Source: Hyphomicrobiaceae bacterium (GTDB taxonomy: Bacteria > Pseudomonadota > Alphaproteobacteria > Rhizobiales > Hyphomicrobiaceae). Taken from it: 64,000 bases of DNA. Below, piece after piece: positions 25,563 to 36,025 of the stretch; the stretch's first letter is position 1, and every line of letters begins with the position of its first letter. The notes beneath the pieces were generated by a model. The model did no database searches and had not been told where the DNA came from. It was given only the letters and a program-made list of their open reading frames with translations. The stretch spans positions 18,730 to 82,729 of the forward strand of contig JAHDXT010000016.1 of assembly GCA_023384095.1 (NCBI GenBank), in the 5' to 3' direction. The translations under genes and the position numbers were made by a program.

Positions 25563-27194
25563 ATGCACCTCGCAGGTTCGAGCTACGAAGAGGTCTTCGG
25601 CGGGTTCCGGTGGAACATTCCGCCCCGGCTCAATATCGCCGAGGCGGTGTGCAGCCGCCACGCGCGCCAGTCTCCGGGTGCCCCGGCGCTGATCTACGAG
25701 CAGGGCGACGGCAGCGTGCGCGTCTGGAGCTTCGGCGAGGTGGAGGCGGCGGCGGGCCGCCTCGCCAATGCGCTGGCCCATCTGGGCGCGGTGCGCGGCT
25801 CGATCGTCGGCATCCATCTGCCGCAGTGCCCGGAAAGCCTGATCGCGCACGTCGCCGTGCAGAAGCTCGGCGCCGTGGCGCTGCCGCTGTTCAACCTGTT
25901 CGGGCCGGACGCGGTCGAGTACCGGCTGCAGGACAGCGGGGCCGGCGTGCTCGTCACGACGGCTGCCGGCCTGGAGCGGCTGGCAGAGGCGATCCGAGGG
26001 ATCGAGACGCTGGCTCACGTCGTGTGCGTGGGCGAGCCGCCGGGCGGCTCGGCGCACGCGTTCTGGCCCTTGCTCGAGCGGGCCTCGCCCGGGCGGCCGG
26101 CGGCCGATACCGGGCCGGACGACCCGGCGCTGCTCATGTACACCTCCGGCACCACCGGCAATCCCAAAGGCGTGCTGCACGCCGGGCGCGTCCTGCTGGG
26201 ACACCTGCCCGGCGTCTCCTTGCCGCAGGACCTGTTTCCGCAGCCGGGCGACCGCTTCTGGACGCCGGCCGACTGGGCCTGGGCCGGGGGACTGCTCGAC
26301 GTGCTGCTGCCCTCGCTCTTCCACGGCGTGCCGGTGGTGGGCTCGGCGCGAGCCAAGTTCGATCCCGAGTGGGCGTTCGCGTTCATGGCCCGGCATGGCG
26401 CGCGCAACGTCTTCATGCCGCCGACGGCGCTCAGGCTCATGCGCCAGGTGCCGCAGCCGCGCGCCCGCCACGGCTACGACCTGCGATCGCTCGGCACCGG
26501 CGGCGAGAAGCTCGGCGAGGACATGATCGCCTGGGGCGCCGAGACGTTCGGCCTCGTCATGAACGAGTTCTTCGGCCAGACCGAGGTCAATCTCGTGGTC
26601 GGCAACTCGGGCCGGCTGTTCCCGGTGCGTGCGGGGTCGATGGGCCGCGCCATCCCGGGCCACACTGTCGAGATCGTCGACGGCGACGGTCGTGTGCTGC
26701 CCCCGGGCAAGCCGGGCAGCGTGGCGGTGCGGCGGCCCGATCCCGTCATGTTTCTCGAGTACTGGCGGCGGCCCGAAGCGACGCTGGACAAGTTCCGCGG
26801 CGACTGGTGCCTGCTCGGCGACATCGCGGTGAAGGACGAGGACGGCTATTTCTGGTTCCAGGGCCGCGACGACGACATCATCAGCTCGGCGGGCTACCGC
26901 ATCGGCCCCGGCGAGGTGGAGGAGTGCCTGCAGAAGCACCCCGCCGTGGCGCTCGCCGGCGTCATCGGTGCGCCCGATCCCGTCCGCGGCGAGATCGTGG
27001 TGGCGTTCGTCGTACCGGCGCCCGGCGTCGAGCCGAGCGAGGCGCTGGCGGCGGAGGTCCAGGCGTTCGTCCGTGAGCGGCTGGCCGCGCACGAGTACCC
27101 GAGGCGGATCCGCTTCATCCCCGAGATGCCGACGACGATGACCGGCAAGATCCGGCGCGTCGACCTACGCAAGCTCGACCAGGCGGGGCGCTGA
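25563..27194 (+). CDS. AMP-forming acyl-CoA synthetase
   Basis: This 543-residue adenylate-forming enzyme activates a carboxylate to an acyl-CoA with ATP. The P-loop-like motif A3 is YTSGTTGNPKG near residue 191, motif A5 is the FFGQTEVNL region, motif A8 is GYFWFQGRDDDIISSAGYRIGPGEVEE, and the catalytic lysine lies in MTGKIRRVDLRKL near the C-terminus. The sequence most resembles medium or short-chain acyl-CoA synthetases of the AcsA-related group (TPADWAWAGGLLDVLLPSLFHGVPVV). It diverges from tauA; an organosulfonate-related acid could be its substrate, but nothing in the sequence shows this. Confidence 0.9.
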   Translation: MHLAGSSYEEVFGGFRWNIPPRLNIAEAVCSRHARQSPGAPALIYEQGDGSVRVWSFGEVEAAAGRLANALAHLGAVRGSIVGIHLPQCPESLIAHVAVQKLGAVALPLFNLFGPDAVEYRLQDSGAGVLVTTAAGLERLAEAIRGIETLAHVVCVGEPPGGSAHAFWPLLERASPGRPAADTGPDDPALLMYTSGTTGNPKGVLHAGRVLLGHLPGVSLPQDLFPQPGDRFWTPADWAWAGGLLDVLLPSLFHGVPVVGSARAKFDPEWAFAFMARHGARNVFMPPTALRLMRQVPQPRARHGYDLRSLGTGGEKLGEDMIAWGAETFGLVMNEFFGQTEVNLVVGNSGRLFPVRAGSMGRAIPGHTVEIVDGDGRVLPPGKPGSVAVRRPDPVMFLEYWRRPEATLDKFRGDWCLLGDIAVKDEDGYFWFQGRDDDIISSAGYRIGPGEVEECLQKHPAVALAGVIGAPDPVRGEIVVAFVVPAPGVEPSEALAAEVQAFVRERLAAHEYPRRIRFIPEMPTTMTGKIRRVDLRKLDQAGR

Positions 27195-27443
27195 CCCTCG
27201 TTTCCGCTCGCTCAGTCCTGTGACGATCTGCGGCGGCGCCGCCGGATGAAGCAGGCTCCACCGGCGGCACTGGGCTGGCCGGGAGCGCTGGCTCCGAGTT
27301 GCCCGCTGGGTAGCGCCACCGCCGCCTTTGCTGACGGCATGGGCATTGCCCTTGCCGTTCTGGCCCTGTGCCGAGACCGGGAGCGGCAGCGCCAGCAGCG
27401 CGCCGGAGGCGAGCAGGATGAGAGTGATGTTCGATTTACGCAT
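27165..27443 (-). CDS. Possible small secreted protein, perhaps frameshifted
   Basis: ATG at 27443 follows AGGTGA by six bases and opens MRKSNITLILLASGALLALPLPVSAQ, a convincing signal peptide with cleavage after VSAQ. The mature part begins GQNGKGNAHAVSKGGGG. After the glycine run, composition changes to arginine-rich, wrong-phase-looking sequence that runs into the end of the acyl-CoA synthetase gene. The +1 frame from that point gives a more natural short end (PSGQLGASAPGQPSAAGG, then an arginine run and a stop), so a frameshift or sequencing slip in the GC-rich run is possible. Function unknown. Confidence 0.4.
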   Translation of the reverse strand: MRKSNITLILLASGALLALPLPVSAQGQNGKGNAHAVSKGGGGATQRATRSQRSRPAQCRRWSLLHPAAPPQIVTGLSERKRGSAPRLVELA

Positions 27444-27746
27444 GGACTTCACCTGAATGGAGCGACCGGCCGCTCGCGAATGAACGATGCGGGATATTGA
27501 CTGGGCAGGCGTAAAGATTTGCCTACACTGGCAAGGCTCCTCGCCACGCCGTCAGCCCTGGAGCCGGCGCCAGCCGGTGAGGCTCGGTCCATCCTTGCCC
27601 GGAAAGCTTTTCGGCTGGTCAAGCGCAGGGCGGCCTGCTTGTGCTGGCGCCTGCGCCGGGTTCCTGTTCGCGACGCCTTCACGGCAATGACGGCCCCGGA
27701 CGGGCGACAGGATCGAGACAGCGCCAGTGCAGCCGGTGTCGCCGGG
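27195..27746. other. 552-base stretch without a confident gene
   Basis: The stretch between the acyl-CoA synthetase and the lactonase-like gene holds only one plausible short frame, a small secreted peptide on the minus strand beginning at 27443. The part from 27453 to 27746 has no supported coding frame, no tRNA-like fold and no clear terminator. Overlapping long frames here are in arginine- and alanine-rich wrong phases. Confidence 0.5.
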
Positions 27747-28550
27747 CTAATCGAGCCGGGCCAGGTCGAGCCGGTGCGCAATGCCCTCTGTGCGCTTGTC
27801 GAGCGGCGGATAGCGCTTCAGGACGAGCGGATCGTGGCCGGGGACGATGTGGCGCCGGGAGCTGGCCAGGCTTTCGAGCCTGTCGTAGGTCCTGAGCGTC
27901 GCCTCGACGTCGACGACGATCGGAAAGGGCCGGCGCTGCTCGAAGTTCTCGTAGAAGTGCGAGGCGTCGGCCGCCAGCACCACGAAGCCCGATCCGGTCC
28001 GCACGCGCACGCACTGCAGGCCCTTGCTGTGGCCCGCAGCCTTGTGCACGGTGATCCCCGGCGCGACCTCGCCGTCGCCGTCATGGAACTGAACCCGGCC
28101 GGAGTACACATTCCTCACCATCTGGCAGACGTGCTCGGCGCTGAACGGCCGGCCCAGGATCTCGTCGCACATGCAGCGGCCGGTGGCGTACTGCATCTCG
28201 GCTTCCTGCAGGTGGAACCGCGCTGCCGGGTAGTGATCGAGCGTCCCGGCATGGTCGTAGTGGAGGTGGGAGATGACGACGTTCTCGATCGATCCGGCAT
28301 CCACCCCGATCCGCTCGAGCAGGTCGCGAGGCTCGTGCTCGAGGACGCGGTCCCGCGCCTTCGCCTCGGCATGGGTGAAGCCGGTATCGACCAGCACGGT
28401 CCGCCGCTCGTTGCGGATCACCCACACGTAGAAGTCGATCGGATGCGGGCTGGCATGATCGTCGGCGAGCAGGAAGTTGTCGCGACGCACCCGGTTCGCG
28501 TGCGTGCCGTACTTCAGCGCGAGAATTTCATATATTTCGGCGTCGGCCAT
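27747..28550 (-). CDS. Metallo-beta-lactamase-fold lactonase-like hydrolase (AHL lactonase family)
   Basis: The 267-residue MBL-fold protein resembles AiiA/AttM-type N-acyl-homoserine lactonases. It has the lid-like N-terminus HPIDFYVWVIRNERRTVLVDTGF, the metal motif SHLHYDHAG near residue 98, TVHKAAGHSKG, the bridging Asp in VVLAADASHFYENF, and IVPGHDPLVLKRYPP. The HxHxDH plus late His/Asp set is complete, so an active two-metal enzyme is likely. Lactonase, quorum-quenching or another ester/lactone function cannot be told apart from sequence alone. It diverges from the malonyl-CoA decarboxylase gene. Confidence 0.83.
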   Translation of the reverse strand: MADAEIYEILALKYGTHANRVRRDNFLLADDHASPHPIDFYVWVIRNERRTVLVDTGFTHAEAKARDRVLEHEPRDLLERIGVDAGSIENVVISHLHYDHAGTLDHYPAARFHLQEAEMQYATGRCMCDEILGRPFSAEHVCQMVRNVYSGRVQFHDGDGEVAPGITVHKAAGHSKGLQCVRVRTGSGFVVLAADASHFYENFEQRRPFPIVVDVEATLRTYDRLESLASSRRHIVPGHDPLVLKRYPPLDKRTEGIAHRLDLARLD

Positions 28551-28657
28551 GGCGTTTCCCCGGAGGCGTTGTTAATTGCGTCTAGATAGCCATGGCGGCT
28601 GGCCCGCGTCGAGCGGCAAAGCCGGCCATGACGCCAACGGTTTCAAGAGGATCGGCC

Positions 28658-30088
28658 GTGAACGTTTCGTTCCTGCAAGAGCTGCTCAATGCCGTTGCCG
28701 AGCAAGGCCGGCAACTGCTGCCGTGGTCCGGCAGGAGCGGAGACGCGAGCAAGGACATCGCCGAGCTCGCAGCGGCGCTCGTCTCGGTGCGCGGCGAGGC
28801 GTCCGGTGTGGCGATCGCCCACCAGATCCTGACGCTCTATCGCGGGCTGAGGCCCGAGCAGAAGCTGGCTTTCTTCCAGTTTCTCGCGCACTCGCTCCAA
28901 CCCGACGAGGAAGAGGTCATGGCGGCCGCGACCGCCTATGCCGCGGAGCCCTCCCCGGCGACGCTCGCGCGGCTGCAGGCGGCGGTGGAAGGTCCGCGCC
29001 AGGAGTTCTTCCGCCGGCTCAATCTGGCCCCTGGCGCCACCGCCGGGATCGTCGCCCTGCGCCGCGATCTGCTGCAGCATCCGGCGAGCGACTCCGCGCT
29101 CGCCGCCGTCGATGCCGACCTGCGGCACCTGCTATCGTCCTGGTTCAATCGCGGCTTCCTGGTGCTGCGGCGCATCGACTGGCAGACGCCCGCCGCCATC
29201 CTGGAGAAGATCATCGCCTACGAGGCGGTGCACGCGATCAAGGGCTGGGACGACCTGCGCCGGCGGCTCGATCCGGCCGACCGGCGCTGCTTCGCCTTCT
29301 TTCATCCCTCGCTCGTGGACGAGCCGCTGATCTTCGTCGAGGTGGCGCTCTCGGGGGACATGGCGGACAACATCGCCGGCGTGCTCGACGAGGCGTCCAG
29401 GCCGGATGCTGCCGCCGAGCCGTCGACGGCGAATTTCTACTCCATCTCGAACTGCCAGGAGGGCCTCAAGGGCATCTCGTTCGGCAACTTCCTCATCAAG
29501 CAGGTGGTCGAGGAGCTGGCGCGCGAGAAGCCCACTCTGAAAACGTTCGCCACGCTTTCGCCGATGCCGCTCTTCGCGCGCTGGCTGGCAACGGCGCTGG
29601 AGGAGGACGCAACGGGCGCGATCTCGCCCGAGCTGCGGGAGACCCTGCGCCCTCTGGCCGACACCGCATGGATCGGCGAGCCGGAGCTGGCGCGCGCGCT
29701 CGAGGCGCCGCTGACCGCGCTCGCGGCGCATTACCTCGTGATGGCGAAGTCTGGCGACGGCCGCCCCGTGGACCCGGTGGCGCGCTTCCATCTCGGCAAC
29801 GGGGCGCGGCTGGAGCGCATCGACTGGCTCGCCGACACGTCGGCCAAGGGCCTCAACGAGGCGCACGGGCTGATGGTCAACTACCGCTACGACCTGAAGG
29901 AGTTCGAGCGCAATCACGAGGCCTACGCCAACGAGGGCGTCGTCGCCACGTCGCGGGCGGTGCGCAACCTGCTGCGCGCGGCTTCGAAAGCCCGTCCGCG
30001 CCCGCGCCCCGAGCCGCGCCGGCTGCCCGCACCCGAGGCCGCCGCCGAGATCGATGCCCAGGGGATCGCCGAGCCGGCGGAGCGCTGA
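28658..30088 (+). CDS. Malonyl-CoA decarboxylase
   Basis: The enzyme converts malonyl-CoA to acetyl-CoA and CO2. The N-terminal helical domain (to about residue 150) is followed by the C-terminal acetyltransferase-like catalytic domain. Motifs shared with known malonyl-CoA decarboxylases include the TLSPMPLFARWL segment (SPIPGF in the human enzyme), HLGNGARLERIDWLAD near residue 392 and GLMVNYRYDLKEFERNHEAY. A GTG start at 28658 is preferred because AAGAGGA precedes it; ATG at 28592 (22 residues longer) lacks a ribosome binding site. The tail is proline/arginine rich. No MatB-type malonyl-CoA synthetase is adjacent, unlike the usual mat operon, although an acyl-CoA synthetase lies 1.5 kb upstream. 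Confidence 0.92.
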   Translation: MNVSFLQELLNAVAEQGRQLLPWSGRSGDASKDIAELAAALVSVRGEASGVAIAHQILTLYRGLRPEQKLAFFQFLAHSLQPDEEEVMAAATAYAAEPSPATLARLQAAVEGPRQEFFRRLNLAPGATAGIVALRRDLLQHPASDSALAAVDADLRHLLSSWFNRGFLVLRRIDWQTPAAILEKIIAYEAVHAIKGWDDLRRRLDPADRRCFAFFHPSLVDEPLIFVEVALSGDMADNIAGVLDEASRPDAAAEPSTANFYSISNCQEGLKGISFGNFLIKQVVEELAREKPTLKTFATLSPMPLFARWLATALEEDATGAISPELRETLRPLADTAWIGEPELARALEAPLTALAAHYLVMAKSGDGRPVDPVARFHLGNGARLERIDWLADTSAKGLNEAHGLMVNYRYDLKEFERNHEAYANEGVVATSRAVRNLLRAASKARPRPRPEPRRLPAPEAAAEIDAQGIAEPAER

Positions 30089-30126
30089 GCTCGGTCAGCC
30101 GCGGCTATGATCGAAGCGGCAAACGC

Positions 30127-31155
30127 TCAGAGGGCCTCTCCGATAAAGGGGCCGCCGACGCTGCATGGCACCCTTCTTGCCCGCAGCAGCGCGCAAATCC
30201 GGGCGGCTTCATCGGGCGACGCGACCGGGCCGGCAAGCAGCTGGTAGGACGGCGATTCCGCCGTGCCGCCGATGAGATAGCGGGGCGCGAGATTGTTGAG
30301 CGCGCTCTGGTGGCGGTCGTGGAGGACTCCCCACCTCAGCCTCAGCGCATCGAGCGAGGGGGCCGCGTCGAGATGGATCGCGACCGCCTCGGCAGCAGGC
30401 GTGATGGTCGGCGGACCGAACGTGATCTGCGGCTGCTCGACGAGCTGCAGACTGCCTGTCTCCAGCGCCTCGGGCTGCCTCGGCTTTTCCGCTGGCTTGG
30501 CGTTGAGCACCACCAACTTCTTCTTCGCCTTCGACGCCTCGGGCTGCGCGGCCGCTGCCGACTTGGGCGCCTCGCGGCGCTCGGGCTCCGCCGCAGGCGC
30601 GGCCGGCTCGGGCTGGATCATTCTGCCGGTCTGCGCGGCCGCGATCGCATCTTGCGGCGCCGCAGCCTGGCTCTGCTGGCCGGCGCCGTGGGCCGCCGCT
30701 TGCAAGGACGCATTCGCCTCCTGCAGCAGCGCCGTGCTCGATTTCACGTAGGAGATCTCCCGCTGCAGGTCGGCCACGGTCCTGCGCAGGCTGTCGACCT
30801 CCCTCGACAACTGCTGCACCAGCGGCGAGGCCGCAGGCACGGGCTCGCTACGCAGTGCCTGGGTCGTCATCGTACCTGTCCAATCGGGCTGCAGGAGCAG
30901 GACGGTCATGTAGCCGAGCGCCAGAGCGGCAAGCAGGGCCCAAGCCGCCAGGTAAGGCCCGGCGAAGCTGCGTGGGCGCTTGGGGTCCGGAGGCACGCCA
31001 GGCTCGAGCCTCTGACTGTTGAGTGTCTGTTGCGCTTGCATCTCCGCCTCGAAGGACTCGCTGCCCGGACCGGGCCGCACGCCACCACGCGGGCGCTCGG
31101 CCAAGTCGATGATTCGCTTGCGCCAAACGGTCTTCCGAGTCCCAGTCCCGGTCAA
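30127..31155 (-). CDS. Membrane-anchored protein with coiled coil and C-terminal SPOR-like domain
   Basis: The 342-residue protein has a cytoplasmic N-terminus, a single membrane segment at about 70-92 (YLAAWALLAALALGYMTVLLL), a coiled coil at about 110-150 (SREVDSLRRTVADLQREISYVKSSTALLQEANASLQ), a long A/P/E-rich linker, and a C-terminal domain resembling SPOR (YLIGGTAESPSYQLLAGPVASPDEAARICALLRARRVPCSVGGPF). SPOR domains bind denuded peptidoglycan glycan strands at division sites. The TTG start at 31155 lacks a clear ribosome binding site; ATG at 31041 is the alternative but still precedes the membrane segment. It diverges from glmU. Confidence 0.72.
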   Translation of the reverse strand: MTGTGTRKTVWRKRIIDLAERPRGGVRPGPGSESFEAEMQAQQTLNSQRLEPGVPPDPKRPRSFAGPYLAAWALLAALALGYMTVLLLQPDWTGTMTTQALRSEPVPAASPLVQQLSREVDSLRRTVADLQREISYVKSSTALLQEANASLQAAAHGAGQQSQAAAPQDAIAAAQTGRMIQPEPAAPAAEPERREAPKSAAAAQPEASKAKKKLVVLNAKPAEKPRQPEALETGSLQLVEQPQITFGPPTITPAAEAVAIHLDAAPSLDALRLRWGVLHDRHQSALNNLAPRYLIGGTAESPSYQLLAGPVASPDEAARICALLRARRVPCSVGGPFIGEAL

Positions 31156-31346
31156 TGGATGAGCGCTGCGGCGGACTGCTGGGCTGTGGAAACGATGGCC
31201 CGTCCCAACCGCCGCCCATCATCCCGGGAGTGGCGCGCGGCTTGAAAACCGCACCGGCTTGAGACACCGTGCGCCTCGACGGCGGACGCGCGCACGGCGG
31301 GCGCACCGCTGCCGGTCACCTGTCTGGCTCAGCGAGGCGATACGAC

Positions 31347-32708
31347 ATGGCCTCTCGTCCCCTGCTCACGATCGTCCTGGCGGCCGGCAAGGGCACGCGC
31401 ATGAAATCGGCCGTGCCGAAGGTCCTGCACCGGGTCGGCGGCCTCTCGCTGCTGGGCCACGCGCTCCGTGCAACCGGGAGCCTTGGCGCCGGCGCGGTCG
31501 CGGTGGTGATCGGCCCCGACATGGAGGCGGTGCGCTCCGAAGCCCTGGCGCTCGCGCCCGGCACCGGGATCTTCGTGCAGGACCAGCAACTCGGCACGGC
31601 CCACGCGGTGCTGGCTGCGCGTGCTGCCATTGCCGGGCACAGCGGCGACGTGCTCGTCGTGTTCGCCGATACGCCGCTCATCGCGCCCGGCACGCTGCGC
31701 AGCCTCGTCGACCGCCTCGACGCCGAGACGCCGCTGGCGGTGCTCGGCTTCGAGGCGGCCGACCCGACCGGCTACGGCCGGCTGTTGTGCGACGCGGCAG
31801 GCGGCATCAGCGCCATCCGCGAGCACAAGGACGCCACCGAGGCTGAGCGCGCGCTCACGTTCTGCTGCTCGGGGGTGATGGCCTTCCGGCGCGAGGAGAT
31901 GCTCGACATGCTCGGCGAGATCGGGACCGGCAACGTGCAAGGCGAGTATTACCTGACCGACGCGGTCGCCGTCGCCAGGTCGAAGGGCTTCCGGGTCGCC
32001 GCCCAGGCGTGCGCCGAGGAGGAGGTGCTGGGCATCAACTCGCGCAACCAGCTCGCGATGGCGGAGGCGGTGTTCCAGCGCCGGTTCCGCGACCGCGTGA
32101 TGGCGGAGGGCGCCACGCTGGTCGCGCCGGAGACCGTCTGGTTCAGCCATGACACGCTCGTCGGCCGGGACGTGACCATCGAGCCGAACGTGTTCTTCGG
32201 ACCCGGCGTCATCGTCGAGGACGAGGTCCGCATCCACGCCAACTGCCATCTCGAAGGGGCGCACGTCCGCCGCGGCGCCGCGGTCGGGCCGTTCGCGCGG
32301 CTGAGGCCGGGGGCCGACCTGGGGACGGGGGTGAGGATCGGCAACTTCGTCGAGGTCAAGAACGTGACGCTCGAGGCCGGGGCCAAGGCCAACCACCTCG
32401 CCTACCTGGGAGACGGCCGGGTCGGGGCGGGCGCCAACGTCGGAGCCGGGACGATCTTCTGCAACTACGACGGGTTCCTCAAGCACCGGACGGAGGTCGG
32501 TCCCGGCGCCTTCATCGGCTCGAACTCGGCGCTGGTGGCCCCGGTCAGCATCGGCCCCGGCGCCTACGTCGGATCCGGCAGCGTCGTCACCAGGAACGTA
32601 CCGGCCGATGCGCTCGCCCTGGAGCGCAGCGAGCTCACCATACGCGAAGGCTGGGCGGCAAAATTCCGGGCCATGATGCAACGGCGGAAATCGATGAAGA
32701 GTTCTTAA
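31347..32708 (+). CDS. glmU: Bifunctional N-acetylglucosamine-1-phosphate uridyltransferase GlmU
   Basis: GlmU makes UDP-GlcNAc from glucosamine-1-phosphate in the cytoplasm, by acetylation then uridylylation. The 453-residue protein starts MASRPLLTIVLAAGKGTRMKS with the pyrophosphorylase motif L-A-A-G-x-G-T-R-M, followed by QLGTAHAVLAAR and DTPLI. The C-terminal left-handed beta-helix carries the acetyltransferase motifs (FARLRPGADLGTGVRIGNFVEVKN, KANHLAYLGDGRVGAGANVGAGT, NYDG). Upstream in-frame codons lack a ribosome binding site and look non-coding. glmS follows after 95 bases. Confidence 0.97.
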   Translation: MASRPLLTIVLAAGKGTRMKSAVPKVLHRVGGLSLLGHALRATGSLGAGAVAVVIGPDMEAVRSEALALAPGTGIFVQDQQLGTAHAVLAARAAIAGHSGDVLVVFADTPLIAPGTLRSLVDRLDAETPLAVLGFEAADPTGYGRLLCDAAGGISAIREHKDATEAERALTFCCSGVMAFRREEMLDMLGEIGTGNVQGEYYLTDAVAVARSKGFRVAAQACAEEEVLGINSRNQLAMAEAVFQRRFRDRVMAEGATLVAPETVWFSHDTLVGRDVTIEPNVFFGPGVIVEDEVRIHANCHLEGAHVRRGAAVGPFARLRPGADLGTGVRIGNFVEVKNVTLEAGAKANHLAYLGDGRVGAGANVGAGTIFCNYDGFLKHRTEVGPGAFIGSNSALVAPVSIGPGAYVGSGSVVTRNVPADALALERSELTIREGWAAKFRAMMQRRKSMKSS

Positions 32709-32803
32709 TACCGAAAAACCAAGTCATACGGTTTGATTTGTGCCAGGAGCCATCTCGACGTAGCAGATGGGCCACACTTCACGATAAAAGGACTCGATTC
32801 GAG

Positions 32804-34624
<1,821 letters not shown>

Positions 34625-34741
34625 GGCCGGGATCGGAGCATATTCCGATGTCGCTGAATTGCCTCAAACCAATGCTTGGCATAGACTTTCGCGCGAGTGG
34701 AGGTGCTGCGCGTAGATAACGACGTAAGGCGAGGATACGCG

Positions 34742-35869
34742 ATGGCGCGACCGCGCACAGCCGTGACACTGACGATCTGGAACCGGCCGATCTGGAATTG
34801 CCCGATCTGGATTTGGGCAGCCGTGCTGGCCGTCGGCCTCCTCGCCGGCTCGGCGGCGGCGACGGCTGCCAAGAGCAAGACCGGCGAGAGCCCGGCCGGT
34901 GCCGCCGCGGAGGCCGAGCGCACCATCGATACGGGTGTTGCTGCGCTGGAAGCCGGAAAGGCGGACCTGGCGGCTCAGGAGCTCACCTCGGCCATCAGCG
35001 GCGGCAAGATCTCCCAGCCGAACCTGGCGCGCGCGCTCTATTACCGCGGCGTCGCCTATCGCAAGCAGGGCAAGCCGGCGCAGGCGATCGCGGACTTCAC
35101 GAGCGCGCTGTGGATCAAGAACGGCCTCGATCACCAGCAGCGCTCGGACGCTCTTCTCAACCGCGCCGGGGCCTATCGTGACGCCGGATTGACGGACCAG
35201 GCGGAAGCCGACGAGAAGCGGGTGGCCGCGAGCGCGGCCGCACCGCGGCAGGGCGCGACGGCGCCTGCCACGCCTGCCGCAAGCCGGCCGCAGGAGGCGG
35301 CTGCACCGGCGGCCTCGGGCGGCGGGCTCGGCAGCTTCTTCAGCGCACTGTTCGGCGGCTCGCCGGCCTCACAGGAGCCGGTCAGTCAGGGGTTCGCGAC
35401 TTCCGTTTCGGCTCCCGAGACGAGCGGCAGGCCGGCGCGTCCGCCGCCGCCGGCGAGCGTATCGGCGTGGTCCACGCAGTCGAACCCGAGCGCGGCAGGT
35501 TGGGCGGACAGCACCGAGGTAAGCAAGGTTGACCGCCGTCAAGCTGCCGCCACGCCCGCGACCACCGGATCGACAGGCGCGCCCGTCACCAAGGCGGTGG
35601 CGCGCGCCCCGGCCCGCGACGACCGCTATCATATCCAGGTCGCTGCCGTCCGCAGCCGGCAGGAGGCGCAGTCCGTGGCTGCCCGGCTGAAACAGATCGG
35701 CGCGGCCGGGTCCCGCGAACGGGACGCGGCGATCGAGGAGACCGTGATGGGCAACATGGGCACGCTCTACCTCGTGCGTCTCGGACCCTTCGCCAGCACC
35801 GGCGAGATGCAGAGCGTCTGCCCGCGGCTGCGCGACGCCGGCCTCGATTGCCTCATAATCGGCCAATAG
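34742..35869 (+). CDS. Exported TPR protein with C-terminal SPOR domain
   Basis: The 375-residue protein has an N-terminal membrane or signal segment with an unusual WNRPIWNCPIWIW start followed by AVLAVGLLAGSAAATAA. A TPR-type region spans about 55-145 (RTIDTGVAALEAGKADLAAQELTSAI, RALYYRGVAYRKQGKPAQAIADFTSALWI, RSDALLNRAGAYRDAGLTDQAEADEKR). An A/P/S-rich linker follows, and the C-terminus is a SPOR-like domain at about 295-375 (YHIQVAAVRSRQEAQSVAARLKQIG, YLVRLGPFASTGEMQSVCPRLRDAGLDCLII). SPOR domains bind glycan strands in the septum, so a periplasmic role in cell-wall growth or division is likely. ATG at 34742 is chosen; an in-frame GTG at 34697 would add 15 residues without a leader. Confidence 0.8.
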   Translation: MARPRTAVTLTIWNRPIWNCPIWIWAAVLAVGLLAGSAAATAAKSKTGESPAGAAAEAERTIDTGVAALEAGKADLAAQELTSAISGGKISQPNLARALYYRGVAYRKQGKPAQAIADFTSALWIKNGLDHQQRSDALLNRAGAYRDAGLTDQAEADEKRVAASAAAPRQGATAPATPAASRPQEAAAPAASGGGLGSFFSALFGGSPASQEPVSQGFATSVSAPETSGRPARPPPPASVSAWSTQSNPSAAGWADSTEVSKVDRRQAAATPATTGSTGAPVTKAVARAPARDDRYHIQVAAVRSRQEAQSVAARLKQIGAAGSRERDAAIEETVMGNMGTLYLVRLGPFASTGEMQSVCPRLRDAGLDCLIIGQ

Positions 35870-36025
35870 CGACAGTGTGCCCCGCCCCAGAAGCAGGCTG
35901 AAGCGCGATCCGACTGCTATCGCCTATTGCGCATCGGACTGACTCCGGCTCTCCTGATGTGCGAGACATGGGATCGGGAGAGCGCGGCAGGGCGCCCGGA
36001 CAGCGGGCGGGCTGGAAGTCGAAGC

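Noticed and set aside
34632..34649. ATCGGA/TCCGAT hairpin after glmS as a terminator.
   Set aside because: The stem is only six base pairs, the loop is six bases and no T-run follows; too weak to list.
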